From assembly GCA_012034575.1 (NCBI GenBank), contig JAAUPF010000044.1, positions 1-41,224 on the forward strand: a DNA stretch of 41,224 nucleotides. The letters are read 5' to 3'. The stretch comes from Richelia sp. CSU_2_1. GTDB taxonomy: Bacteria; Cyanobacteriota; Cyanobacteriia; Cyanobacteriales; Microcoleaceae. The notes below the pieces were generated by a model. The model was given only the letters and a program-made list of their open reading frames with translations, was not told where the DNA came from and did not search any database. The first letter of the stretch is position 1; each line of letters begins with the position of its first letter. The position numbers and the translations under genes are program-made. Below are positions 31,943-41,068 of the stretch, piece after piece.

Positions 31943-32305
31943 TTACTCAATAAACTCGTACATTTTCTGCACCCAATTTTCGCGAATTTCCTCCCATTCT
32001 TCTGTCACTGATTCCCAAGTAACATTGCTTTCAAGTTCCAGCAACAAACTCGATAATTCTTCAACACTCGATGCTGCTGCACATTCTTCAACCCAAGCAT
32101 CCCGACGCTGTTTCCATTGATTTTGTACCGATTCCCACTGCAAATTTGATTCAAATTCAATTAATAAATCGACCAGATCCGAATCCTTCGCTGCTGATGT
32201 CACATCGCTTACCCAACTGTCGCGGCGTTCTTTCCATTCTGCCGTTACTGATTCCCAAGTAACATTGTTCTCAAACTCTAACAATAATTGATTTAGTTCC
32301 ACCAT
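31943..32305 (-). CDS. Three-repeat Trp-rich small protein, unknown function
   Basis: I do not recognise this 120-residue protein. It consists of three tandem 40-residue units (about 4-43, 44-83, 84-120). Each unit has LLLE(F/L)ExN, then (T/Q)WESV, a two- to four-residue gap, and (E/Q)W..RR..WV. The units keep their two Trp pairs and Arg positions but differ elsewhere, and the DNA repeats as well (GATTCCCAAGTAACATTG in units 1 and 3). It is strongly acidic and probably helical, with no signal peptide or membrane segment. It starts with a clean ATG after a 181-nt AT-rich divergent spacer, so it looks like a real, separately expressed gene. A protein-binding scaffold is possible, but nothing shows it. 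Confidence 0.75.
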   Translation of the reverse strand: MVELNQLLLEFENNVTWESVTAEWKERRDSWVSDVTSAAKDSDLVDLLIEFESNLQWESVQNQWKQRRDAWVEECAAASSVEELSSLLLELESNVTWESVTEEWEEIRENWVQKMYEFIE

Positions 32306-32486
32306 ATTAAACGTTGTTTTGTTTGTTGTTGGCGATACGATTATACTGTTTTTGTCAATTCAAGGTGTTAATTATTTTTAAGATTATGAGACATTTTAAT
32401 GTATAATAAATTACAGAAAATATGACTGAAACGTATTAACCGTTATCCAAGTTGTAAGTAGTTTTGCTGAAACAGTAGTTAATGAA

Positions 32487-33230
32487 ATGATGGACGATCG
32501 ACTTTTTTTAGATGCACTAAATATTCCCCGCAGTTGGAGGCGCGGTGAAGGAGATTGGACGGGAGTGGTGGCAGCAATTGCTAGAGGAGAAACTGTGGAA
32601 GTAATTCAAGAAATCGGTTCAACTTCGTGGCAAGAAAGTTTGCCTGCCGGACATTCTTTGTATTTACATCAAGAAGATACAAGGCAAAATATTGGAACTA
32701 TTAAAGGAAGAATTTGGATTAGTTTCACCCAGAGAAGATTGGCCCTGGAGTCTGCTTTGCCAAAAGTGCAGTTGCATCCGAGAGTATTGTGGGTAGGAAT
32801 AGGTTGCCAAAGGGGAACTCCGGCGGAATTAATCGCAACTGCGGTGCAACAAGTATGCCGCGCTTATCATTTAGCAGCAAGTGCGATCGCGGGTATTGCC
32901 ACAATAAATAGTAAAGCTAATGAAACTGGAATTATCGAACTTTGTCAAGAGCGCCACTGGCTTTTAAAAACCTTTGCGGCGGATATTTTAAGTTCTGTAG
33001 CAGTTCCCAATCCTGCTAATTTTGCAGTGAAAGCAGTCGGGACACCCAGCGTAGCAGAAGCGGCGGCAATTAGTGCAGTTAGCGAAGTATTATCAACCGC
33101 AGATGATGCGGCATTTATTTGCTGTTTAAAACATCCCCTATTAGTTCCCAAAAAAATAGTTCGATCGCCCGAAACACCAGCCTCTGTAACAGTAGCCGTT
33201 GCTGTTAGCGCGATCGAATATTTGGGATAA
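32487..33230 (+). CDS. cbiG: Short CbiG-type cobalamin biosynthesis protein
   Basis: A 247-residue protein. The C-terminal 150 residues match CbiG_C: LWVGIGCQRGTPAELIATAV, IATINSKANETGIIELC and FAVKAVGTPSVAEAAAISA. In the family, CbiG opens the ring of cobalt-precorrin-5A in anaerobic B12 synthesis. The N-terminal 90 residues (IPRSWRRGEGDWTGVVAAIA and the following ISFTQRR) resemble the middle part of cyanobacterial CbiG or CbiG/CobJ fusions. The usual N-terminal CbiG domain and any CobJ partner are missing here. It could work with a separate N-domain protein or be a partial copy. Two adjacent ATG codons allow a start at 32487 or 32490. Confidence 0.8.
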   Translation: MMDDRLFLDALNIPRSWRRGEGDWTGVVAAIARGETVEVIQEIGSTSWQESLPAGHSLYLHQEDTRQNIGTIKGRIWISFTQRRLALESALPKVQLHPRVLWVGIGCQRGTPAELIATAVQQVCRAYHLAASAIAGIATINSKANETGIIELCQERHWLLKTFAADILSSVAVPNPANFAVKAVGTPSVAEAAAISAVSEVLSTADDAAFICCLKHPLLVPKKIVRSPETPASVTVAVAVSAIEYLG

Positions 33231-33234
33231 TATT

Positions 33235-33630
33235 TTACTGGGCAGCAGAACTATCCAAATTCACAAAACGGCCGATAAATCCCGAAATAAAAGACAATAC
33301 GATCGAACCGAATAAAGCAGGCCAAAAACCGTTAACCGCAAAACCGATACTGAACGCGCCAGCCAACCACGAAGCTAAGGAAAGCGAAATTGCATTCACC
33401 ACAAACAAAAACAAACCTAAAGTAAGAATGCTCAAAGGCAGCGTCAGCAATGTAATAATCGGCCTGACAACCGCATTCACAAATCCGATAACCACAGCGG
33501 CCAGCATGGCGGCTGGAAAGCTAACCACCGTAATTCCTGGTACAATATTAGCGGTAACAACTAGCGAAACCGCAGCCACGACCCAAGTTAAGAAAAAACT
33601 CAGCATATCGTTCTTTTCCATCTCCATCAC
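33235..33630 (-). CDS. Phage-holin-4-2-type (YvlD-like) membrane protein
   Basis: A 131-residue protein with four hydrophobic helices: AAVSLVVTANIVPGI, AMLAAVVIGFVNAVVRP, LSILTLGLFLFVVNAISL and the last LFGSIVLSFISGFI. The conserved FVNAVVRPIITLLTLPLSILTLG (here in part) is typical of the small YvlD/DUF360 family, grouped with phage holins but widespread as chromosomal genes. Function is unknown. The first nine residues are uncertain, as ATGs occur at residues 1, 2, 4 and 9. It converges with the cbiG gene, the two stops being only 4 nt apart. Confidence 0.87.
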   Translation of the reverse strand: MMEMEKNDMLSFFLTWVVAAVSLVVTANIVPGITVVSFPAAMLAAVVIGFVNAVVRPIITLLTLPLSILTLGLFLFVVNAISLSLASWLAGAFSIGFAVNGFWPALFGSIVLSFISGFIGRFVNLDSSAAQ

Positions 33631-33728
33631 TATTAATTGAGATTGTAATTGAGATTGTAACTGTTCAGTCGATCGACCTGAGTTCGGGATACACTACCAA
33701 ATACCCACCTTGCAAGGATACCCAATTT

Positions 33729-34226
33729 ATGAAATTCCGACAACTAGCTGCGTTTCTATTGACACTAACTATTTTAATCTTTTCGCAACCCGCGCGGGCG
33801 CAATCTAAATATTACGCCCCTCCCCTATCTTTTAGCAACGCGGAACTGACAAGGCGCGATTTTTCCGGTCAAATGCTGCGGGCGGCAGAATTTTCTAATG
33901 CTAATATGGATTTGGCTAATTTTGCGAATGCCGATTTGCGGGGAGCAATTATGAGCGCTTCGGTGATGACTCAGGCAAATTTGCACGGTGCAAATTTAAC
34001 TAATGCAATGGTGGATCAAGTTAAGTTTACGGGTGCCGATTTAAGCGATGCGATTTTGGCAGAAACGATTTTGCTGCGATCGACCTTTAAGGGAGTTAAT
34101 ATTACTGGGGCTGATTTTACCGACGCAATTATGGACGGGGCGCAGCTTAAAGAATTGTGCCAAAAAGCAAGCGGAATTAATTCACAAACTGGAGTTGCGA
34201 CTCGCGATTCTTTAGGATGCCGGTGA
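33729..34226 (+). CDS. Secreted pentapeptide-repeat protein
   Basis: A 165-residue protein with a signal peptide (hydrophobic core AAFLLTLTILIF, cleavage likely after ARA in QPARAQS). About ten A(N/D)LxN/xxF pentapeptide repeats follow between residues 45 and 140 (for example ANFANADLRGAIM and ANLHGANLTNAMV). They form a right-handed quadrilateral beta helix. The C-terminal tail has two Cys (ELCQKASG, LGCR) that could form a disulphide outside the cytoplasm. In cyanobacteria such proteins are often in the thylakoid lumen or periplasm; the function is unknown. Repeats rich in ATTGTCAAG and GTAGGGGCGGG follow the gene. Confidence 0.88.
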   Translation: MKFRQLAAFLLTLTILIFSQPARAQSKYYAPPLSFSNAELTRRDFSGQMLRAAEFSNANMDLANFANADLRGAIMSASVMTQANLHGANLTNAMVDQVKFTGADLSDAILAETILLRSTFKGVNITGADFTDAIMDGAQLKELCQKASGINSQTGVATRDSLGCR

Positions 34227-34236
34227 TACAGCATTA

Positions 34237-34358
34237 AATTGTCAAGTCTTGTAGGGGCGGGTTCTGCCAACCACCTTAGTTTAAGACTAACAATCTCAAA
34301 AACCCGCCCCCACCCAACGATAAATCCCCAAAATTGTCAAGTCTTGTAGGGGCGGGTT
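34237..34358. repeat. GTAGGGGCGGGTT dispersed repeat, two direct copies
   Basis: AATTGTCAAGTCTTGTAGGG followed by GCGGGTT occurs at 34237-34263 and again at 34332-34358. Between them, AACCCGCCCC (34301-34310) forms an inverted arm with the first copy. A related pair of arms lies at 23677-23731. Confidence 0.8.
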
Positions 34359-34370
34359 AGGTCAAATTTA

Positions 34371-36566
34371 CTAAGGCTTGACTTTTTCCCGTGCAGCTTC
34401 GTAATGTTCGGCCATTAACTGATTGACTTCAGGATTGTAAATCCGCAAGTAATTCCAGTAATTCTCAAACACCGACTTCACGTAGCCGTTAGTTTCAGGA
34501 AACGGAATTTTATTCACAAACTCGTCCGGATCGTTAAAGCTAAATCTCTTCAACCAATCCGCTACCGCATTCGGCCCCGCATTGTAACTCGCCACAGCTA
34601 ACAAAGAATTATTCTGGTATTCATCGTGAGTGCGATCCAAATACCAAGTGCCGAGTTTTACGTTGTCATTCACATCTTCCAGAGAATACTTTTTGAGGTT
34701 AATCTTTTCGGCAACCCAAGCACCGGTTTCCGGCATGACTTGCATCAAACCCGTCGCGCCAACTATCGATTTAATTTTAGGCATGAACCGCGATTCTTGG
34801 CGGATTAATGCGGTTACTAAAACCGAATTGAGTTGTCGTTCCTGCGACCATTTGACGATAGTTTCTAAGTACGGAAAAGGATACAATGCTTGCCAGTAAG
34901 CCGGCTGCTGTCTGAGGGCGAGATATTGCGATCGATCGTCCGGTTTTTCCCGCTGCCGCAAACTCCCAACCATCCACAAACCGTCTAAATTATCTCCGAC
35001 TGCCACTCGCATCAAACCGTCGGTAAACTGTTCGGCAACTGTCGGTTCTTGGCGGTTGGTAAATTCGATTTGCCACAGCGTCCAAGCATCCCGATCTTGA
35101 CCTAATTGATACAGTTCTTTTAAAGTAGGAGAACCGACGGGAGGCTCGGGGCGGCTAGAGGCATGAACTACTTGGGGAGATAGGTCTCGAACTGTGGTAA
35201 AATCTCCCACAGGCCAGCCGAGAAATACTGCCGATCGCCATGCAAAATATGATTCTGGATAGCGGGCGATCGTGTATTCAAATGCTGTTTTAGCATCGGC
35301 TTCGCGCCCCGCTTGTCGCGCCCATTTCCCCACCCAAAATGCTGCTTCTGGTGCTTGTTCGCTGTCGGGATTGTGAGTGGTTAATTCCCTCGCCCACTGC
35401 CACGCTGATTTGATATCTCCGGCCTTGGCATACTGTTGGGCGATCGTCCACCGCAATTCGGCTGCTTTATCAGAATTGTTGTATTTTGTCAGTAACAATT
35501 TCCGAGTATCGGAAGCAGATTGAGCGCTGCCCATTTTGTCGAGAAGTTTCGATTTATCTAACAGCGCTTCGGGGGCATAATTGGGGAATTTGCTAATAAC
35601 TCGATCGAGCAAAACAATACCTTCTTTCGGATCGCTCAACCGCGACAAACGAATCAATCCCAAACCGGTATCTTCCGCATCGGGGAAAGCTTTAACTAAT
35701 TCTTGATAGGCAATTCTCGATTCGGGAATTTTCCCGTCCAGCCACAAACCGCGAGCTTTGCGGTAAAGATTTGTGGCGGTGCGCGGACTTTTGCTGTAGG
35801 CGATCGCCCCTTTGCCGTAAATCTGTTTTTCCCAATAGCCAAAGGCGATTTCTTCCCAATCTTCCGGCTTCAAATTAGCGCTGTTTTGCTGCACCAAATT
35901 TTCCATTACAGCAGCATAATCTTTGATGTGATGACCGTATTTAGCTATCACCAGCATCAACTCCGGGCGTTCGGGCGTTTGTTTTAACTTATTTAAGGCA
36001 ATTTCTACACTGCGGGGATGGGCGGGAAATTCCGCAATTGCTCGCTGCCAGTATTCGGGTTTTGACTTGCCTAAAACATACAAAGCTTCCGCAGCTACCG
36101 GATCTTTGGGATAAGTTTTTAGCAGCGATTCCCAAGCTTTGGTTGCTTTACCTTTGTCGCCCGCTAACTGGTAAGCTTGCGCTCTTCTTAGGGCAATGTT
36201 AGCCGCTAACAGCGGGTATTCTTGCTCTAAGTTCTCCAATAAACTGAGAGCTTGGGCGGCATTTCCCTGCTGGATTAAATCGCTGGCAAGCAAATAGCGC
36301 GCCCGACTTTGAGGGGAAACTTGCTCCTTATTTGCATTGTCCGATCGCACCGCCGCTAATTCAACTAATTTCGCAGATCGATCGGCCGGTGACAGCGACA
36401 CTAGCATCTTAACTTCCGATTCGGAATTCGCTGTATTTTGGGGTTGCACTGCTTTTTGGAAGGGATTGACGCCCGTCCATTTCGCCCCCGCAACTACAGA
36501 TGCGATCGTTACAACGCAAACTGAAATGCCGATTAAAACAGAAAATTTGGTATTTCGATTTAGCAT
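34371..36566 (-). CDS. slt: Slt-type soluble lytic transglycosylase with TPR domain
   Basis: A 731-residue protein. An N-terminal hydrophobic segment (about 9-27) acts as signal or anchor. A long superhelical, TPR-like region follows (about 60-500; repeats such as ALSLLENLEQEYPLLAANIA and AELRWTIAQQYAKAGDIKSA). The C-terminal SLT domain has ALIRQESRF with catalytic Glu591, GATGLMQVMPETG and SYNAGPNAV. Such enzymes cleave the MurNAc-GlcNAc bond with 1,6-anhydro product in the periplasm and recycle or remodel peptidoglycan. The layout resembles Escherichia coli Slt70. Upstream of the start lies a heptamer tract of about 50 nt. Confidence 0.93.
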   Translation of the reverse strand: MLNRNTKFSVLIGISVCVVTIASVVAGAKWTGVNPFQKAVQPQNTANSESEVKMLVSLSPADRSAKLVELAAVRSDNANKEQVSPQSRARYLLASDLIQQGNAAQALSLLENLEQEYPLLAANIALRRAQAYQLAGDKGKATKAWESLLKTYPKDPVAAEALYVLGKSKPEYWQRAIAEFPAHPRSVEIALNKLKQTPERPELMLVIAKYGHHIKDYAAVMENLVQQNSANLKPEDWEEIAFGYWEKQIYGKGAIAYSKSPRTATNLYRKARGLWLDGKIPESRIAYQELVKAFPDAEDTGLGLIRLSRLSDPKEGIVLLDRVISKFPNYAPEALLDKSKLLDKMGSAQSASDTRKLLLTKYNNSDKAAELRWTIAQQYAKAGDIKSAWQWARELTTHNPDSEQAPEAAFWVGKWARQAGREADAKTAFEYTIARYPESYFAWRSAVFLGWPVGDFTTVRDLSPQVVHASSRPEPPVGSPTLKELYQLGQDRDAWTLWQIEFTNRQEPTVAEQFTDGLMRVAVGDNLDGLWMVGSLRQREKPDDRSQYLALRQQPAYWQALYPFPYLETIVKWSQERQLNSVLVTALIRQESRFMPKIKSIVGATGLMQVMPETGAWVAEKINLKKYSLEDVNDNVKLGTWYLDRTHDEYQNNSLLAVASYNAGPNAVADWLKRFSFNDPDEFVNKIPFPETNGYVKSVFENYWNYLRIYNPEVNQLMAEHYEAAREKVKP

Positions 36567-37051
36567 GGGTAATTTATAACAAGCAGTCAGTTAACAGTTG
36601 ACAGTTGACAGTTGACAGTTGACAGTTGACAGTTGACTTGCGATCGTTGTTTGGGAGTAGGGGCGGAGCGAAGCGGAGGGGATGCCCCCGTGCTCGCCCT
36701 GAGTTTTGAGTTGTGAATTAAGAAGAGTCTTTAACTCAAAACTTAAAATTCAAAATTCAAAACTCCTTATTCATCAGTCATTAGCAAAAAAGCAGAAAAA
36801 TTTTTTCGATCGCTAAGGAACTAGGATAAATTCAAGAAAACTTAAGAATTCAAGAATTCTGCATTCCGCCTTAAGCTTTGCTAGCCGTATGCCGAATGCT
36901 ACTCAGCAGACTCGATCGATATAGTACCAGAATCTATCTTGTCGCAGACTGGGGAATTTATACGATAAATTTTTACATTAAAATAAAAAAAGACAAACCA
37001 GTAACTACAAAGTACAATCTAAAGTCTAAAATCTCAACTGTGAATCAGAAC
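36567..37051. other. Divergent spacer slt-pepA with heptamer tract
   Basis: About 485 bp without a gene. A tract of about six GACAGTT heptamers lies at 36590-36639. GGGGCGGAGCGAAGCGGAGG starts at 36660, followed by GATGCCCCCGTG. AAAACTTAAAATTCAAAATTC-like units (36737-36760) are another simple repeat. The last 150 nt are AT-rich and likely carry the pepA promoter; the pepA frame is open there but reads like non-coding DNA. Confidence 0.6.
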
Positions 37052-38530
37052 ATGGAATTTCGAGTCACCGATAGGCCCCGCTCTGTTTGGACGGGGGATG
37101 CCCTGGTAATTGGTCTGTTTGAGGATAAAGTGGAACTGACCGGCGACTTGGCGCAACTAGACGAAAAGCTGGCAGGTACGCTAAAAGAGTCGATCGAGGA
37201 ATTAGATTTCAAAGGCAAAGCGGGTACTAGCGCCATCAACCGCGTCGGCGGCAGCAGTCCCATCCGCAAAATTGCGATCGTGGGTTTGGGCAAAGCAGCA
37301 GACTTAAAATTAGATACTTTGCGGCAGGCTGCGGGTATTTGCGCCAAGTTGGCAAGAAAGGAAAAGTGCAAAACCCTCGGCATCAGCTTTCCCCTGTGGC
37401 AAAATGACGCGGATGCTACGGCGGCGGCAATCGTCGAAGGTGCAGAATTGGCACTGCATCAAGACAACCGTTTCAAATCGGAACCCGAGGATAAAAACGC
37501 ACAAATTCAAGAAATAGAATTGCTGGGTTTTGCTGGTAGTGAAAGCGCGATCGTCCGTGCGCGCCAAATTACTGCTGGAGTTATTTTAGCGCGGGAATTA
37601 GTGGCAGCCCCGGCTAATTACGTGACTCCGATTACAATGGCCGAAACCGCTGAAAGTCTGGCTGCCGAATGCGGTTTAGAATTAGAAATTTTGGAACAAG
37701 CAGATTGTGAAAAACTCGGCATGGGAGCATTTCTCGGCGTTGCCCAAGCATCGGATTTGCCGCCAAAATTCATCCACATGACTTACAAACCTGCCGGAAC
37801 ACCGCGCCGCAAACTCGCGATCGTCGGTAAAGGATTAACCTTCGATTCCGGTGGTTTGAACATCAAAGGTGCGGGCAGCGGCATTGAAATGATGAAAGTA
37901 GATATGGGCGGTGCAGCAGCTACTTTTGGAGCAGCAAAAGCGATCGGTCACATCAAACCAGATGTGGAAGTTCACTTTATCAGCGCCGTCACTGAAAATA
38001 TGATTAGCGGTCGCGCCATGCACCCTGGAGACATCCTGACAGCTTCTAACGGCAAAACAATTGAAATCAACAATACCGACGCTGAAGGGCGTTTAACTCT
38101 GGCTGATGCTTTAGTATTTGCTGATAAATTAGGACTGGATGCTATTGTCGATTTAGCTACTCTAACCGGTGCCTGCGTCATTGCTTTGGGCGAGGATATT
38201 GCTGGTTTGTGGAGTCCCGAGGATAGCGTTGCAGCAGAATTAATTGCTGCCTCAGAATTGGCAGGAGAAAAGTTTTGGCGGATGCCTATGGAAGAGAAAT
38301 ATTTTGAGGGATTGAAAGCTTTGCACGCCGATATGAAAAATACCGGCCCCCGTCCTGGCGGTTCGATTACGGCGGCGCTATTTTTGAGGCAATTTGTTAA
38401 GGATACTGGTTGGGCGCATTTAGATATTGCCGGGCCGGTTTGGACTGACAAAGAAAACGGCTACAACGGCCCGGGAGCTACTGGTTTTGGAGTTAGGACT
38501 TTGGTGCATTGGGCGCTAAGCAATGCTTAA
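37052..38530 (+). CDS. pepA: Leucyl aminopeptidase (M17)
   Basis: A 492-residue cytosolic metallo-aminopeptidase. The two-metal active site is clear: [20 protein letters not shown] (Lys and Asp ligands), MKVDMGGAA, and [14 protein letters not shown] with Asp and Glu ligands and the catalytic Arg. The N-terminal regulatory domain (about 1-170) is present. It removes N-terminal residues from peptides and usually forms hexamers; some bacterial PepA also bind DNA. The start at 37052 ([13 protein letters not shown]) is chosen because the upstream extension is low in protein character. An imperfect triple repeat follows the stop. Confidence 0.95.
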   Translation: MEFRVTDRPRSVWTGDALVIGLFEDKVELTGDLAQLDEKLAGTLKESIEELDFKGKAGTSAINRVGGSSPIRKIAIVGLGKAADLKLDTLRQAAGICAKLARKEKCKTLGISFPLWQNDADATAAAIVEGAELALHQDNRFKSEPEDKNAQIQEIELLGFAGSESAIVRARQITAGVILARELVAAPANYVTPITMAETAESLAAECGLELEILEQADCEKLGMGAFLGVAQASDLPPKFIHMTYKPAGTPRRKLAIVGKGLTFDSGGLNIKGAGSGIEMMKVDMGGAAATFGAAKAIGHIKPDVEVHFISAVTENMISGRAMHPGDILTASNGKTIEINNTDAEGRLTLADALVFADKLGLDAIVDLATLTGACVIALGEDIAGLWSPEDSVAAELIAASELAGEKFWRMPMEEKYFEGLKALHADMKNTGPRPGGSITAALFLRQFVKDTGWAHLDIAGPVWTDKENGYNGPGATGFGVRTLVHWALSNA

Positions 38531-38543
38531 TTTTACTAGCAGG

Positions 38544-38701
38544 GGTAAGGCGTAAATTGCGCCACAAGCACTCTACTAATTAACCGATCGGGCATCAGGC
38601 GTAAGGTGCGCAGTGCGCACCCTACTACTGCAGTTAATTAAAAAAAATTCCCAGGCGTAAGGTGCGCCATAAGCACCCTACTATTGCAGTTAATTAAAAA
38701 A
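38544..38701. repeat. Triple GGCGTAAGGTGCGC / TGCAGTTAATTA direct repeat
   Basis: Three successive units at about 38544-38582 (degenerate), 38596-38647 and 38652-38701. The last two share CAGGCGTAAGGTGCGC, then GCACCCTACTA and TGCAGTTAATTAAAAAAA. Within each is an inverted pair AAGGTGCGC/GCGCACC(CT). They fill most of the 312-nt spacer before the sensor kinase, so they may affect its promoter. Confidence 0.85.
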
Positions 38702-38842
38702 ATAATTTACCAATTACTTAAAGAATATGGTAGCAGGAAACACCAAAAAAGTATATACTTATCTAAGTATTTCAACAACGGCGATCGCGCAATTATTTTT
38801 CATCTGCTTTGCATTGATACAGATAACTTTTTCTCGCTCTCT

Positions 38843-41068
38843 ATGCAGCAACTATTAACAAACTTTTTTGCAGCAACTTCAGTGTCCGGTACACTTTGCG
38901 GGAGGGGATCGCCAGATTTGGCACTGTACGCCATTTTGGACTCGCTGACGGCGATCGCTTACTGGGCGATCGCCACCGCTTTAATTTATTTTGCCAGCAA
39001 GCGTTCTTACAGCAAGATTTGGTTGCTCTTAGCGGCTGTTTTTGCTGTCTGCAGCACGGCTCAAGTTGCAGAAACTTGGATGATTTGGCATCCGATTTAT
39101 TGGCTGTTAGCAACTCTCAAAGCAACATCGGCTTTCTTGTCTTTGCTAGCAGCAGGATTCGCGATCGCCCTAATTCCCAAAGCACTAGCAGAGCCGAATT
39201 TAAATCCTAATTTAAATCCTAATTTAAATCCTAATTTAAATCAAGAAAAAACTCACACGCAACAAACAGCAAAACCAGCAGAAGCAACCCAGCAGCAAGA
39301 CAAATCGTTCGAGGAATATCCGATCTCGGCGATGGGCGATCGACTATCAACGATCGGCCAACAGTTAGAAAAAGAAATTATCGATCGCCAACGGATCGAA
39401 GAAAAATTGCAACTGACTCAATTTGCGATCGATCGTTCTGCAGATGCGATCTTCTGGATCGGACCTGATGGTAATTTTTTGTACGTTAACGATGCCGCTT
39501 GTTGTTCTTTAGGATATGCCCCAGCAGAGTTGCTCTCGCTGACAATTCACGATATCAATCCCGACTTTCCAGAAACCGCTTGGAATTTGCATTGGAATGT
39601 GTTAAAGAGGTGCGGTTCAGTTAATATTGAAGTTCACCACAAGACCAAATACGGTCGAATTTTTCCCGTAGAAATTACGATCGATCACTTACAATTTAAC
39701 GGTAAAGAATATCAGTGCGCCTTTGCTAGAGATATTAGCGATCGCAAACAAATTGAAGCAGCTTTGCGGGAAAGGGAACAAGAATTCAGATCGTTAGTTT
39801 CTAGCATTCCCGGCGCTGTTTACCGCTGCGGTGTCGGAGGTCGATCGAACATGACTTTTATCAGCAGCGGGATTGAAGAGATCGCAGGCTATCCGGCCGC
39901 TAATTTCCTGCAAAAACCAGTTCAGTCTTTTACCAGTATTGTTAATCCCGATGACGTAGAGTTTATAGATAGATTCATCGCTCGATCGGTCACGACCAAA
40001 CAACCTTATAGCATCGAATATCGCCTGATTCACCAAGACGGAAATATTAAATGGGTAGCAGAAAAAGGGCAAGCTATTTTCAGCGAATCCGGGCAAATTT
40101 TATCCTTAAACGGCGTCATTTTTGACATCACAGAACGCAAGCAAGCTGAGAATGCTTTGCGACTTTCAGAAGCGATCGCCAACAACAGAGCCCAACAACT
40201 AGAAATCGCCCTCAAAGAGCTCCGAGAAACGCAATCTCACTTAATTCACAGCGAAAAAATGTCTCTGCTGGGTCAAATGGTAGCGGGAGTGGCTCACGAA
40301 ATCAACAATCCCGTTAGTTTTATCTACGGCAATATTTCCTATGCCAGCCAATATATCGCAGATTTGTTGGAACTTGTAGAAATTTATCAAAAGCACTATC
40401 CCCAACCAACAGCAGAAGTTCAAGAATGTATTGAAAATATCGATTTAGAATTTTTGGCCGAAGATTTGCCCAAAATTTTAGGTTCGATGAAAATCGGGGC
40501 CGATCGAATTCGCGAAATAGTCTTGAGTTTGCGAAATTTCTCGCGTTTGGACGATGCGGCAAAGCAGCCTGCAAAGCTTGACGAAGGGATTGACAATACA
40601 CTCTTAATCCTGCACAACCGACTCCGGGCTACAGCCGAACATCCTGAAATTAAAGTCGTTAAAAATTACGAAAAATTGCCGTTAATTGAGTGCTATGCAG
40701 GTCAACTAAATCAGGTATTTATGAATCTGTTGAGCAACGCTATAGATGCTTTGGAAGAAGCTTGGAATCAAAACAGGCGATCGACCGTCGATGCGAGTTG
40801 GCAACCGACTATCTGCATCAGTACGGAAAAATTAAATTATAATTGTATTTGCATCCGCATTGCTGACAATGCTGCGGGCATGACAGAGGAGGTGCGCAGC
40901 CGTTTGTTCGACCCATTTTTCACTACAAAACCGCTGGGAAAAGGCACGGGTTTGGGATTAGCTATCAGTTACCGAATTGTCGTCGAAAAACACGGCGGAC
41001 AATTGAAATGCAATTCGGTTTTAGGCGAGGGAACAGAATTTGCGATCGAACTTCCATTATCACTTTAA
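38843..41068 (+). CDS. Sensor histidine kinase with degenerate ethylene-receptor-like membrane domain and two PAS domains
   Basis: A 741-residue kinase. The N-terminus has three helices (about 28-50, 58-80, 88-112) like the ethylene-binding domain of ETR1: LDSLTAIAYWAI keeps Asp33 and Tyr40, Cys70 is kept in AVCSTAQ, and Lys93 fits ETR1 Lys91. The copper-binding His, four residues after the Cys, is Gln74. An (NLNP) repeat linker and a coiled coil follow. Then come PAS1 (AIDRSADAIFWIGPDGNF), PAS2 (LVSSIPGAVYRCG), the phospho-acceptor His in MVAGVAHEINNPVSF, and an HATPase with NLLSNAIDAL, DNAAGMTEE and GKGTGLGLAIS. No receiver domain is attached and no regulator gene is adjacent. The ATG at 38843 is chosen because the upstream frame translates repeat DNA. 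Confidence 0.9.
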   Translation: MQQLLTNFFAATSVSGTLCGRGSPDLALYAILDSLTAIAYWAIATALIYFASKRSYSKIWLLLAAVFAVCSTAQVAETWMIWHPIYWLLATLKATSAFLSLLAAGFAIALIPKALAEPNLNPNLNPNLNPNLNQEKTHTQQTAKPAEATQQQDKSFEEYPISAMGDRLSTIGQQLEKEIIDRQRIEEKLQLTQFAIDRSADAIFWIGPDGNFLYVNDAACCSLGYAPAELLSLTIHDINPDFPETAWNLHWNVLKRCGSVNIEVHHKTKYGRIFPVEITIDHLQFNGKEYQCAFARDISDRKQIEAALREREQEFRSLVSSIPGAVYRCGVGGRSNMTFISSGIEEIAGYPAANFLQKPVQSFTSIVNPDDVEFIDRFIARSVTTKQPYSIEYRLIHQDGNIKWVAEKGQAIFSESGQILSLNGVIFDITERKQAENALRLSEAIANNRAQQLEIALKELRETQSHLIHSEKMSLLGQMVAGVAHEINNPVSFIYGNISYASQYIADLLELVEIYQKHYPQPTAEVQECIENIDLEFLAEDLPKILGSMKIGADRIREIVLSLRNFSRLDDAAKQPAKLDEGIDNTLLILHNRLRATAEHPEIKVVKNYEKLPLIECYAGQLNQVFMNLLSNAIDALEEAWNQNRRSTVDASWQPTICISTEKLNYNCICIRIADNAAGMTEEVRSRLFDPFFTTKPLGKGTGLGLAISYRIVVEKHGGQLKCNSVLGEGTEFAIELPLSL
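39199..39242 (+). repeat. 12-bp tandem repeat coding (NLNP)n
   Basis: AATTTAAATCCT is repeated nearly four times (AATTTAAATCCTAATTTAAA and so on). It encodes Asn-Leu-Asn-Pro units in the linker between the membrane domain and the coiled coil of the kinase. Copy number could vary by slippage without breaking the frame, since the unit is 12 bp. Confidence 0.9.

Noticed and set aside
34016-34270. Minus-strand frame opposite the pentapeptide-repeat gene
   Set aside because: Pentapeptide-repeat DNA commonly leaves the other strand open; no protein features.
36878-37051. 58-residue N-terminal extension of leucyl aminopeptidase
   Set aside because: It reads through AT-rich spacer; the family N-terminus begins at the ATG at 37052.
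38684-38842. 53-residue extension of the sensor kinase
   Set aside because: Its beginning is the translated TTAATTAAAAAAA repeat; the membrane domain begins after the ATG at 38843.
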